A stretch of 41,184 nucleotides of DNA from Candidatus Gastranaerophilales bacterium (GCA_944324215.1 CALUVP010000130.1:1-41184), one strand, 5' to 3'; positions 16,829 to 24,036 are shown, counted from the stretch's first letter. A program made the numbers and translations. The notes: generated by a model from the sequence alone, not told the origin.

Positions 16829-17788
16829 ATGATAATGCTTACAGTGGCATTGTTGATGAGTATGGTATTATGTTTGTTATTTGGTGTGCCATATATAGAT
16901 TTTTTGAAAAGAAAAACAATCGGACAGTACATTCTTGATGTAGCACCGGAAGAGCACGCTAAAAAAGCTGGTACACCAACTACAGGTGGAGTTTTTATTG
17001 CTCTTGCGATAATCATTTCATCAGTAATAACTCTTCTTATGGATCAGCAGATGGATAATTCTGCTTGGATAATTCTAATAACATTTCTTTTTATGGCTTT
17101 AGCAGGTTTGCAGGATGATTATTTGAAAATAAAAGGTCACGAAAATAAAGGTTTGAGTCCTAGAGGAAAACTTGTAAGACAAATTTTAATAGCTTTAATT
17201 CCTACAATTTATTCGATGCAGACATATGGAACTGTTATAACTCTAGGGTCTCATACATTTGATTTGGGAATTTTATATCCGATATTTACAGTATTTGTTG
17301 TGACTGGTGCATCAAATGCTTATAATTTGACAGATGGTTTAGATGGTTTAGCTGCATCTACGGGAATTCCTGCGTTTTTAGCTTGCGGATTTTTGGCATT
17401 TGTAGATGGTCATAATGCTGCAGCAATAGTTGCTGCTACAGTTGTTGGGGCTTTAATTGGATTTTTGAAATACAATAAACCGAAAGCTCAGGTATTTATG
17501 GGTGATACAGGTTCTTTGGCTCTTGGTGGTCTTTTGGGTACTCTAGCAGTTATCGGAAGATGTGAACTTTTACTTGCTTTATTTGGCGGTATTTTTGTTA
17601 TAGAAACTTTATCTGTAATAATTCAAGTTACAAACTTTAAACTGACAGGTAAAAGGGTTTTCAAAATGTCTCCTATCCATCATCATTTTGAACTCTGTGG
17701 GCATTCTGAGATAAGAATAGTTAAGGAATTTACTGTAGTTTCTTTAATTTTATCGATTATAGCGGTTGTATTAAATTTTATACTTTAA
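16829..17788 (+). CDS. mraY: Phospho-N-acetylmuramoyl-pentapeptide transferase MraY
   Basis: Polytopic membrane enzyme that transfers phospho-MurNAc-pentapeptide to undecaprenyl phosphate, giving lipid I. The 319 residues show TIGQYILDVAPEEHAKKAGTPTTGGV, the Mg-binding DDYLK (LQDDYLKIKG), NAYNLTDGLDGLA, FMGDTGSLALGG and the terminal MSPIHHHFELCG. About ten hydrophobic segments are visible. It has an AAGGAG Shine-Dalgarno eight bases upstream. It stands alone here, while murD, ftsW and murG lie together 15 kb downstream, so the classical dcw cluster is split. Confidence 0.97.
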   Translation: MIMLTVALLMSMVLCLLFGVPYIDFLKRKTIGQYILDVAPEEHAKKAGTPTTGGVFIALAIIISSVITLLMDQQMDNSAWIILITFLFMALAGLQDDYLKIKGHENKGLSPRGKLVRQILIALIPTIYSMQTYGTVITLGSHTFDLGILYPIFTVFVVTGASNAYNLTDGLDGLAASTGIPAFLACGFLAFVDGHNAAAIVAATVVGALIGFLKYNKPKAQVFMGDTGSLALGGLLGTLAVIGRCELLLALFGGIFVIETLSVIIQVTNFKLTGKRVFKMSPIHHHFELCGHSEIRIVKEFTVVSLILSIIAVVLNFIL

Positions 17789-18012
17789 TCTCCAATATCC
17801 AGAATATCTTGAATTTCGTTGTAGTTTTTATTAATACTTTCAATATATTCTTTTATAAAATATGAGTAGCTTAATAATTCAAGCGCATAATCTTTAGTTA
17901 CATTACCTTCTAAGAAATTACAAAAGTACAAATATCCGTGTCGAAGGTTGAAAAGTTTGTATCCAATTTCTTGCATTTTCTCTTTAATGTCGTCTTTAAT
18001 AAGGTTGTTCAT
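17785..18012 (-). CDS. Small hypothetical helical protein
   Basis: A 75-residue acidic protein (MNNLIKDDIKEKMQEIGYKL...), predicted mostly helical, with no membrane segment and no motif I recognise. Its stop overlaps the mraY stop by four bases in convergent orientation. It is divergent from the small HTH gene at 18129, sharing about 116 bases of AT-rich DNA. Supported by coding-like residue composition and compact packing, but there is no clear Shine-Dalgarno. It could be a spurious frame. Confidence 0.5.
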   Translation of the reverse strand: MNNLIKDDIKEKMQEIGYKLFNLRHGYLYFCNFLEGNVTKDYALELLSYSYFIKEYIESINKNYNEIQDILDIGD

Positions 18013-18093
18013 AGATATACCATTAATAATATTAAATTTATTAATTTAATATTACACTATATAATTCAATATTGTCAAAATAGCCTTAAAAAT

Positions 18094-18131
18094 GTTACAA
18101 ATATTAAAATATTTTTTATAATGTAGTAATG
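18094..18131 (+). promoter_or_regulatory. Promoter giving a probably leaderless mRNA for the small HTH gene
   Basis: GTTACA (18094-18099), 17 bases, TATAAT (18117-18122), then only six bases to the ATG at 18129. The start site predicted from the -10 falls at or next to the ATG, and no Shine-Dalgarno exists. Confidence 0.55.
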
Positions 18132-18338
18132 AATACGATAAATGAAGTAAAATCTTTAGCAGCAAAGAAAGGTTTGACATTGACATACTTGGCAAAGTTT
18201 TTGTCTGAACGCACAAACAAGCATTGTTCAATTAATAATTTATCTAATAAATTACGTTCTAATACTATAAGATATTCTGAAATGAAACTTATAGCAGAAG
18301 CTTTGGATATGGAATTAATTTTTCGAGAAAAAGAATAG
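18129..18338 (+). CDS. Small XRE-like helix-turn-helix protein
   Basis: A 69-residue protein with an HTH-like layout: EVKSLAAKKGLTLTYLAKFLSERTNKHCSINNLSNKLRSNTIRYSEMKLIAEALDMELIFREKE. Here S-I-N-N-L-S-N-K-L is the recognition helix and the final strand I-F-R-E-K is typical of short LLKELA/XRE-type proteins common in Firmicutes and related gut bacteria. It probably binds DNA as a dimer; the target is unknown. The gene is preceded by a TATAAT box six bases from the ATG and followed after 41 bases by the metallopeptidase gene, which has its own similar promoter. Confidence 0.7.
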   Translation: MNTINEVKSLAAKKGLTLTYLAKFLSERTNKHCSINNLSNKLRSNTIRYSEMKLIAEALDMELIFREKE

Positions 18339-18344
18339 AAAAAT

Positions 18345-18382
18345 TTATTAAAAATCAACATTTATGTTATAATCCGAGTATG
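18345..18382 (+). promoter_or_regulatory. Extended -10 promoter of the metallopeptidase gene, probably leaderless
   Basis: TTATTA (18345-18350), 17 bases, TATAAT (18368-18373) with TG one base before the -10, then six bases to the ATG. No Shine-Dalgarno precedes the start. Confidence 0.6.
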
Positions 18383-20278
18383 AATATTAACCCAATTAAC
18401 AGAATAAGTTTTCAGAATGTAAGTTTTAAAGAAAAATCTTCAAGTACTTCCAAAAGTACTGAATTTTGTCCTGAAGAAAATAAGTTAGTAAAGGAGCTTG
18501 ATAAGATGAGTATGATTAATAATGTGAATATCAACAAAAAAGATTATGAACTTAATCTTTCTATGGAAGAGCTGGAGAAAAGGACACATAAAGATTATTT
18601 AACAACCAAAAAAATGCTTTCAGAGGATGCTTCTGAATATTTAGAGCTTGATGATGGCGATAAAGAGGCTTTGAAACATCTTGTAAAAGCTGCTGTGGTT
18701 TTGGATAAAGTTAATATGCAACTTGATAATCCAAACAATTTGCCGTTTAAAGAGTATTTAGAAAAAGAAATTTCAAAAGGAAATGAACAAGCTAAGTTAA
18801 CTAAGATATTATTTGATGCACAAAAGGGAGTTTGTTCACTTGATAGAGAAAGTAATATGATAGAGCTTGCAAAAGGAGTATCAGAGCGTCCAGGAAAAGG
18901 TGTATATCCACAGGATTTAGAAAAAGAAGAATTTCATACAATTCTAATAAAGATGTTAAAAGACGGTAAAGTTGATGAAGTTGCAAAAATTTTAAATCAG
19001 CGTTCAATAGTTGAAAGAGTGGGTAATGAACTTGTAGCAACTGATTATGTGGACAAATTTAAAGATGATTTTGCATATATGGCATCAGAACTTGAAAGAG
19101 CAGCAGAGACTTCAACTAATGAAGATTTTAATGAGTTTTTAAAATTACAAGCAAAAGCACTAAGGACAGCAGATCCAATGTTGGATGCTTATGCAGACAA
19201 AAAATGGGCAACTTTGCAGGATACTCCTTTAGAATTTACAATTACAAGAGAAAATTATTCAGATGAATTAACGGAAACAGTAGTTGAAAATCCTGAATTG
19301 AAAAAGTTATTGGATGAGAATGGAATAGTTCCTGTAGCAAAAGACTTTTTAGGCGGCAGAGTAGGTATAATAAATAAAAAAGGAACAGATGCTATATTGG
19401 GTGTAAAGAGTTATTTGCCATTGATGGCTCAAAATATGCCGTTTAAGGATGATTATATTCAAAATATAACTCCTGACAGTAAAGATTCTAAACAAACAAT
19501 GGTAGATGCAGATTTGGTAGCAGTAACCGGTGATGTTGGAGAATTTAGAGCGGGGATAACTCTTGCAGAAAATCTTCCGAATGATGATAAACTTTCTATT
19601 CGTGAGCTTGATGGTGGCAGAAGAAATGTTTACCATAGACAAATACGTTTGATAACTTCAGATGACGCCAGAGAAAAGATGAAAAAGAGATTGGAAGCTA
19701 CATTAAATCCTGAACTTCATAAGTATTACAATGATGAGGCAGATCACTGGTTCACAGTAGGACATGAAAACGGACATTCGCTTGGACCAAAGTCAGGAAC
19801 TGAGGGTTTGGGCAAATATAAATCTATAATAGAAGAAAATAAAGCAGATATGATATCTCTTGCGATGTTAGATGTTTTGACAGAGGCAGGAATGTATACA
19901 CCTGAACAAAGAAATCAAATTATTGTAACTTACGCGACAGATAATATGATGATGTCAAAACCTACTCTGAGTCAGGCGCATAGAGTTCGATCAGTTATGC
20001 AGAATTACTATTTCATAAAAGAAGGGGCAATGGAGATTTCTCCTGAAGGAATTTTGAATGTAAATATTGATAAAATGGTTCCGACTGCAAGAAAAATGTT
20101 GGAAGAAATTATTCAAGTACAGATGAAGGGTGATTTTTCAAAGGGTGAAAAATATGTAATGGAAAATTTTGTATGGACAGATGAAATGCAAAAAATGGCA
20201 GATAATATTAAAAAAGTTTCAAAAACACTTAACGGAAAGGTTGAATCACCTTTAGCCGACAAACTTCTTGCAGAATAG
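18380..20278 (+). CDS. M49-like (dipeptidyl peptidase III-related) zinc metallopeptidase
   Basis: A 632-residue protein. The zinc site reads VGHENGHSLGP (HENGH, H462-H466), followed by IIEENKADMISLAML with the third ligand Glu at about 485-486 and the conserved Asp. This HExxH...EExxAD arrangement, with the G-P after the motif, matches the M49-related peptidase domain found in bacterial proteins and plant Nudix-fused relatives. A GDVGEFRAG segment and LDGGRRNVYHRQIRL precede the site. The N-terminal 25 residues (NPINRISFQNVSFKEK) carry a short F-K motif shared with other genes in this window and are otherwise unrelated to the peptidase. There is no classical signal peptide. A strong terminator follows. 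Peptide substrates are unknown. Confidence 0.75.
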   Translation: MNINPINRISFQNVSFKEKSSSTSKSTEFCPEENKLVKELDKMSMINNVNINKKDYELNLSMEELEKRTHKDYLTTKKMLSEDASEYLELDDGDKEALKHLVKAAVVLDKVNMQLDNPNNLPFKEYLEKEISKGNEQAKLTKILFDAQKGVCSLDRESNMIELAKGVSERPGKGVYPQDLEKEEFHTILIKMLKDGKVDEVAKILNQRSIVERVGNELVATDYVDKFKDDFAYMASELERAAETSTNEDFNEFLKLQAKALRTADPMLDAYADKKWATLQDTPLEFTITRENYSDELTETVVENPELKKLLDENGIVPVAKDFLGGRVGIINKKGTDAILGVKSYLPLMAQNMPFKDDYIQNITPDSKDSKQTMVDADLVAVTGDVGEFRAGITLAENLPNDDKLSIRELDGGRRNVYHRQIRLITSDDAREKMKKRLEATLNPELHKYYNDEADHWFTVGHENGHSLGPKSGTEGLGKYKSIIEENKADMISLAMLDVLTEAGMYTPEQRNQIIVTYATDNMMMSKPTLSQAHRVRSVMQNYYFIKEGAMEISPEGILNVNIDKMVPTARKMLEEIIQVQMKGDFSKGEKYVMENFVWTDEMQKMADNIKKVSKTLNGKVESPLADKLLAE

Positions 20279-20300
20279 AAATGTAAATATTTGTAACAAG

Positions 20301-20342
20301 AAAAAACTCCTGATGGCAATTTTGTGCAGTCAGGAGTTTTAT
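20301..20342 (+). terminator. Rho-independent terminator of the metallopeptidase gene
   Basis: Stem AAAAACTCCTGA with TCAGGAGTTTT, loop of about 16 bases, followed by a T-rich stretch. Confidence 0.8.
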
Positions 20343-20375
20343 TTAAGTTAAGTAGTGTAGAAAAAGTGAAGTCGT

Positions 20376-21665
20376 ATGAAAATTTCAGAATTAAAAACAA
20401 ATTATCCAACCCAATTAAATCCGCAAAATACATCATTTAGGTCAAAAGACGGTCAAAGCAGCGGAAATAATGTTTTGTTAGGTACGGTAGCTGCAGCATC
20501 AGCAGCTGTAGCAGGTGTAGCTTTGTATAAAAACCATAAAACAGGTAAAGTTTTAAAAGATACTTTTACAAAATTAAAACAAACTGAGATAGATTTGAGT
20601 GCAGCAAAAGAAAAGATTGCAGAAACTCAAAAAAAATTAGATTCTATTTCTGACGTTAGTGTTGAAGAGAAAAAAACAGGTAAATTTGGAAAGAAATTAA
20701 AGAAGACAGGTAAAAAGGCGTGGAAGAAAACAAAGAAAACTTGGAAAAAGACAAAAAAAGCTTTTCGCAATATAGGTGAAAAATTTAGTTGGAATAAAGA
20801 AAAAACAGAAAAATATTCTGAAAATAATAAATATGATTCAAAGGCTCAAAAAACAATAAAAAAACTTCTAAAAAGGATAAAAAAGTTAGAATCGGATACT
20901 TCAAAAAATAAGAACAAATTTGAAATCTCTGGAAAGTCTGGAAATGATAAAAAAGTTGGTTTTTGGACAAGATTAAGAAATGTATTTTCCAGATCAAAAG
21001 ATAAAACTGGTGTAAAAATTAATGAAAATAGTGATAATTTTTCAAGGGTAATTGATATAAAAGCAGATAAAGCAAATAGTGAAAAAGAAGCTTTAAAAGC
21101 TCGTGAAATTGGTGAAAAATATTTAGATGATGAAGCTGCAGCATTACGTTCAGCAAAGGAAGCGAGTGACAAACGTAATGAAAAGTGGCTGGAAAAAGAG
21201 CATGCCAGAAGAGAAAAAGAATATGAAAAAATGTGGTTTGATGCAGAAAAATTGAAAGCAAAAGAAGACAAAGCCAAAATTAGAGCAGAAAAAGACAGAA
21301 TAAAAGCGGAGAAATTAAAAGAAAAGCAAGAAGCAAAATCTAAAAAAGGCGGATTTTTCTCAAGAATGAAGAATTCTATCCAATCAAAATGGTATGAAAG
21401 AAAATTAAACAAAGCATATAATAAAAATCAAGAGAAATTTATAAAAGAAGAAGATGTTGTCGCTTATGATGAAAAGCTTAGAAAAGCAGTAGAAAAGAGT
21501 GATAAACGTAATGAAAAGTGGTTAGCAAAACAACGCGCTCAAGAAGAAAAAGAATACGAAAAATTTTGGCAGAAAGCCGAGATTGAAGAAACCGAAAATA
21601 AACTTAAAAAACCGGGTTTTTGGAAAAGATTTTTTTCAGAATTTTTTGAAAATCAAGATATCTAA
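20376..21665 (+). CDS. Lys/Glu-rich membrane-anchored coiled-coil protein
   Basis: A 429-residue low-complexity protein I cannot assign to a family. Residues 1-25 end in NPQNTSFRSK, the short F-R/K motif shared with neighbours. Residues 31-52 (VLLGTVAAASAAVAGVALY) form one hydrophobic segment, probably a membrane anchor. The rest is very basic and helical, with LKKTGKKAWKKTKKTWKKTKK at 110-130 and long coiled coils. A unit of about 28 residues, SDKRNEKWL(E/A)K...KEYEK(M/F)W...AE, appears twice (about 265-292 and 373-400). Short aromatic-basic segments (GFWTRLRNVFSR, GFFSRMKNSIQS, GFWKRFFSEFF) recur three times and could be amphipathic. Convergent with the next gene, with overlapping 3' ends (about 30 bases). 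A role in envelope structure or nucleoid binding is speculation. Confidence 0.7.
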   Translation: MKISELKTNYPTQLNPQNTSFRSKDGQSSGNNVLLGTVAAASAAVAGVALYKNHKTGKVLKDTFTKLKQTEIDLSAAKEKIAETQKKLDSISDVSVEEKKTGKFGKKLKKTGKKAWKKTKKTWKKTKKAFRNIGEKFSWNKEKTEKYSENNKYDSKAQKTIKKLLKRIKKLESDTSKNKNKFEISGKSGNDKKVGFWTRLRNVFSRSKDKTGVKINENSDNFSRVIDIKADKANSEKEALKAREIGEKYLDDEAAALRSAKEASDKRNEKWLEKEHARREKEYEKMWFDAEKLKAKEDKAKIRAEKDRIKAEKLKEKQEAKSKKGGFFSRMKNSIQSKWYERKLNKAYNKNQEKFIKEEDVVAYDEKLRKAVEKSDKRNEKWLAKQRAQEEKEYEKFWQKAEIEETENKLKKPGFWKRFFSEFFENQDI

Positions 21666-22436
21666 TTCGTCAAGTTTTTGATAAATCATAGAATTAAAAA
21701 CAAATATAATATCGGCATTTAGTTTTGGGAAATCAAAATTAAAGCCGATATTATATAGTTGATTGTTGGAAAAGATTACTGATGAATTTATATGTCCTAT
21801 AAAATTTGCATTTTCACTTTTGAACATTTTAAATAATTTATTATTGTATTCATTGATTGTTTCCATTGATAAGTCATCATTAGGAAGAGTTACAAGAGTT
21901 CTTCCATCGTACAAAGATGTTAAAATGTATTTATCTCCTTCAATAAATTTTTCCAAGAAAATAGATTTAGCAATAATAGGTGAATAATTAAATATTTCTT
22001 GCTTATATTTGATAACTTCATCCATAGAATGAGCAATTTTAGAAAACCCGTCTGCTTTAACAAAAAGCGGAAATTCTTTAGGATAAAGGAATCTTTCTGG
22101 TGTATTAATTTGGTATTTAGAAGTCATTTCGAATGCAAATTTTTTAGAAAGAATAAGATTAGTCCAAAAAGCAGTCAATCCAATACAGTTAATGAAGTTT
22201 TTTTTCATAACATCTACTATTCCTTGCAGAATTAATTTTTCATTTTCAACAATAACAAGGTCAATCTTTAGAGCTTTGCATTTGGTAGCAAGTTCTTTGA
22301 AGGTATTAAATTTAATTTCAGCAGTATTTGGGTATTCAAAATTTGTGTAGAGTTTATTCAGATACTTGGACTTGGTAATCAAAGGAAGCGATTTTGCATT
22401 TTTATCTCCGATAATAATTACATTATATGCATTCAC
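21636..22436 (-). CDS. Degenerate PurD-like ATP-grasp protein
   Basis: A 266-residue protein resembling phosphoribosylamine-glycine ligase (PurD, about 420 residues) but much shorter. The N-terminal Rossmann part (YNVIIIGDKNAKSLPLIT, KIDLVIVENEKLILQGIVDVM, NCIGLTAFWTNLILSKKFAFEM) follows PurD closely. The ATP-grasp part begins PERFLYPKEFPLFVKADGF. The C-terminal metal-binding segment, E-F-N-x-R-x-G-D-P-E in PurD, reads YNIGFNFDFPKLNAD, so Glu, Arg and GDPE are lost. The start is GTG at 22436, supported by CGGAGG ten bases upstream. An enzyme of the normal purine pathway is unlikely; a regulatory, ligand-binding or decaying paralogue fits better. Confidence 0.65.
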   Translation of the reverse strand: MNAYNVIIIGDKNAKSLPLITKSKYLNKLYTNFEYPNTAEIKFNTFKELATKCKALKIDLVIVENEKLILQGIVDVMKKNFINCIGLTAFWTNLILSKKFAFEMTSKYQINTPERFLYPKEFPLFVKADGFSKIAHSMDEVIKYKQEIFNYSPIIAKSIFLEKFIEGDKYILTSLYDGRTLVTLPNDDLSMETINEYNNKLFKMFKSENANFIGHINSSVIFSNNQLYNIGFNFDFPKLNADIIFVFNSMIYQKLDELDILIFKKF

Positions 22437-22543
22437 TTTATAAAAACCTCCGATAAGTATTTTAACATAAACTCCTCTTGAAATTTGGTTTTGTTTCTGG
22501 TTTAATTTATTCTAGGGTTTTTATATTGGTAGGTAAAAACTTT

Positions 22544-22570
22544 TTGATAATTAAATAAGCCGATGTGATG
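22544..22570 (+). repeat. 27-bp direct repeat, copy 1 (tRNA-Leu 5' end plus upstream bases)
   Basis: Matches 22702-22728 at 26 of 27 positions. The last 12 bases equal the first 12 bases of the tRNA-Leu gene; after them the copies diverge (CCCGAGCGGG versus GAATTGGTAG). Confidence 0.85.
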
Positions 22571-22586
22571 CCCGAGCGGGTAGTGT

Positions 22587-22615
22587 TTGTAACAAACGGC
22601 GCGTTAGGGTATAAT
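22587..22615 (+). promoter_or_regulatory. Predicted promoter of the tRNA-Leu transcript
   Basis: TTGTAA, a 17-base spacer and TATAAT. It lies between the two 27-bp repeats and would give a leader of about 95 bases before the tRNA. Confidence 0.6.
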
Positions 22616-22670
22616 ATAGGCAATACAAAGGGTGATGAATTTGGTAAAAATCTAGCGTATAAAGATAAAG

Positions 22671-22684
22671 ACCAATTCCATCAC
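22671..22684 (-). repeat. 14-base complement of the tRNA-Leu acceptor/D-arm region
   Basis: ACCAATTCCATCAC is the exact reverse complement of GTGATGGAATTGGT at 22723-22736 in the tRNA. It is located in the predicted leader, 38 bases before its partner. Confidence 0.8.
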
Positions 22685-22716
22685 TTGAGACCGTTAAGAA
22701 ATTGATAATTGAATAA

Positions 22717-22800
22717 GCCGATGTGATGGAATTGGTAGACGTGCCAGACTCAAAATCTGGTGTAGGCAACTACGTGCCGGTTCGACCCCGGCCATCGGCA
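22717..22800 (+). tRNA. tRNA-Leu (anticodon CAA)
   Basis: Class II tRNA of 84 bases. The acceptor stem GCCGATG pairs with CATCGGC (22793-22799), with discriminator A at 22800. Anticodon stem CCAGA/TCTGG encloses the loop CTCAAAA with anticodon CAA, which reads UUG. It has a long variable arm (TGTAGGCAACTACG) and a T arm GCCGG-TTCGACC-CCGGC. CCA is not encoded. Confidence 0.96.
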
Positions 22801-22807
22801 AATTAAT

Positions 22808-22835
22808 AAAAAGACCTGTTTATGGGTCTTTTTTT
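22808..22835 (+). terminator. Rho-independent terminator of the tRNA-Leu transcript
   Basis: AAAAAGACC pairs with GGTCTTTTT around an eight-base loop, followed by more T. Confidence 0.85.
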
Positions 22836-22854
22836 ATTGTAAATAAAAGTTTTA

Positions 22855-22915
22855 TAGCGCGGGGTCGAACCCAAAGCGAAGCTTTTTCGGTTCGAGCGCG
22901 AACGAGCAGAGGCTG
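22855..22915. other. GC-rich segment with inverted T-arm-like pieces
   Basis: GGGGTCGAACC is the reverse complement of the T-arm core GGTTCGACCCC of the adjacent tRNA. A second related piece, CGGTTCGAGCGCG, follows. This local GC-rich patch in AT-rich DNA looks like tRNA-end remnants, possibly old integration scars. Confidence 0.4.
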
Positions 22916-22918
22916 GAA

Positions 22919-23158
22919 TTAATCTAAATCTATTTTAGAAACATCAACCAATTCCTTTAATTCAATTCCAAGTGCTGTTGCAATACGCTCTAATGTATCA
23001 ATCCCCGCAACACTCGTTCCTCGCTCTATTGCACCAAGTGACGTTGCACTTAAATCTGATTTTTCTGCCAATTCCTCTTGGCTAAATCCAAGTTTATTTC
23101 TTAATAATTTAATTTTTAAGCCAATTTTACTTACTATATTATTAGGTTTACTTTTCAT
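22919..23158 (-). CDS. XRE-family HTH transcriptional regulator
   Basis: A 79-residue Cro/C1-type repressor: GLKIKLLRNKLGFSQEELAEKSDLSATSLGAIERGTSVAGIDTLERIATALGIELKELV, where S-A-T-S-L-G-A-I-E-R-G is the recognition helix and turn. The ATG at 23158 (MKSKPNN) is preferred to an upstream TTG-type start that would run through the operator region. The start lies next to three AAGTATAC(T/C)-type palindromes, so auto-repression is likely. Divergent from a 56-residue gene, with a tRNA behind it; the arrangement looks phage- or toxin-antitoxin-like, but no partner of known type is present. Confidence 0.85.
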   Translation of the reverse strand: MKSKPNNIVSKIGLKIKLLRNKLGFSQEELAEKSDLSATSLGAIERGTSVAGIDTLERIATALGIELKELVDVSKIDLD

Positions 23159-23164
23159 AGTTAT

Positions 23165-23239
23165 AAGTATACTAACTTGTTGACAAATTATAAACAATAA
23201 AGTATACTTATGATTATCTTAAGTATACTTATGATAATA
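23165..23239. promoter_or_regulatory. Divergent promoter with three AAGTATACTT operators
   Basis: Palindromic AAGTATACTT or a near copy occurs at 23165-23174, 23200-23209 and 23221-23230; the last two sit in 21-bp direct repeats (two helix turns). A plus-strand promoter TTGACA (23180-23185), 17 bases, TATACT (23203-23208) has its -10 inside the second operator. Binding of the adjacent XRE protein should block it. Confidence 0.7.
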
Positions 23240-23253
23240 ATGGAGAATTTATT

Positions 23254-23424
23254 ATGTTTGAAGAAGAAATCAAAAAGAATATTTTTAAGAAGTTGGATTC
23301 AATGGAAGAAAGCTTAAAGTACGATATAGAATCATTATGCGAACATTTAGCAACAGTGCACGAACTGGCAACTTTGTTTCATTGGGGCAACAAAAAAGAG
23401 CCAAGTGAAGAACAGAAAGTTTAA
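23254..23424 (+). CDS. 56-residue acidic helical protein controlled by the XRE operator
   Basis: ATG at 23254 with GGAG eight bases upstream and the strong promoter at 23180-23208. The protein begins MFEEEIKKNIFKKLDSMEE and ends NKKEPSEEQKV. It is soluble, probably a single long helix pair, and contains Cys, His and Trp in its second half (SLCEHLATVHELATLFHWG). No family is recognised. The good promoter, Shine-Dalgarno and divergent repressor make it a real gene. It may be an antirepressor, toxin, or small regulator. Confidence 0.65.
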   Translation: MFEEEIKKNIFKKLDSMEESLKYDIESLCEHLATVHELATLFHWGNKKEPSEEQKV

Positions 23425-23444
23425 TAATTATTTGGCTAACCTTG

Positions 23445-24035
23445 TTATTCTTTTCCTATGCTAAATTCATTGTCAGAAATATCAACTTTTTTTGCTCTTT
23501 CCAGATAAAATATTTGATTTTGAAATTTATGATAAAGAGCCAATCCTGATTCATTACTTATACAAGCTTCTCTTTGAGGACCAAATTTTATCATTGTACA
23601 AGATTGATTATTAATAGTTTTATTTGTATCTATGATTTCCGGTTTTGGTGAATCCAATAGGGACATACCCGCAGGTTTTTTCCAATAAACAATCGGACCT
23701 ACTATGTTTAGTGCATTATCACGTTTCATATCTTCTGAAACAGGAGATTTTGTAAGTTTTTTAGTTTTTACATCATATTTATAAACATTATCTCCACCGT
23801 CGTATGAATAAACACTATGTATTTTGTCATCTTCTAAAAACAATGTTTTCCATTTATCGCCTTTTATATAAGATTTAAAATAAACGAATTGGTTATTCTT
23901 ATTAAGAGTTTTGACATCAATAGCGTATGAAATATTTCTACCTCTTTTCATGTACAAACTATCTACTGTTGTGTTAATACTTGTACAAGCAGTCAAAAGT
24001 AAGCTTGTAGCTAAAAATAAGGCGATTTTTTTCAT
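23445..24035 (-). CDS. Predicted lipoprotein of unknown function
   Basis: A 196-residue secreted protein with a clear lipoprotein signal: MKKIALFLATSLLLTAC, lipobox LTAC with the lipidated Cys at 17. The mature part is rich in beta-strand patterns (ISYAIDVKTLNKNNQFVYFKSYIKGDKWKTLF, then CTMIKFGPQREACISNESGLALYHKF). This faintly recalls LolA/LolB-like or DUF4412-type lipid-binding barrels; that is only a resemblance. It starts one base after the accA stop, with GGAG inside the accA end, so it is the third gene of an accD-accA operon. Confidence 0.75.
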   Translation of the reverse strand: MKKIALFLATSLLLTACTSINTTVDSLYMKRGRNISYAIDVKTLNKNNQFVYFKSYIKGDKWKTLFLEDDKIHSVYSYDGGDNVYKYDVKTKKLTKSPVSEDMKRDNALNIVGPIVYWKKPAGMSLLDSPKPEIIDTNKTINNQSCTMIKFGPQREACISNESGLALYHKFQNQIFYLERAKKVDISDNEFSIGKE

Positions 24036-24036
24036 A

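Noticed and set aside
20846..21412. 188-codon minus-strand frame inside the coiled-coil gene
   Set aside because: Phe/Ser/Leu-rich shadow of the Lys/Glu-rich sense frame; codon pattern follows the sense gene.
22551..22769. 72-codon minus-strand frame across the tRNA-Leu gene
   Set aside because: It is antisense to a well-formed tRNA and its repeats; no Shine-Dalgarno and no recognisable protein.
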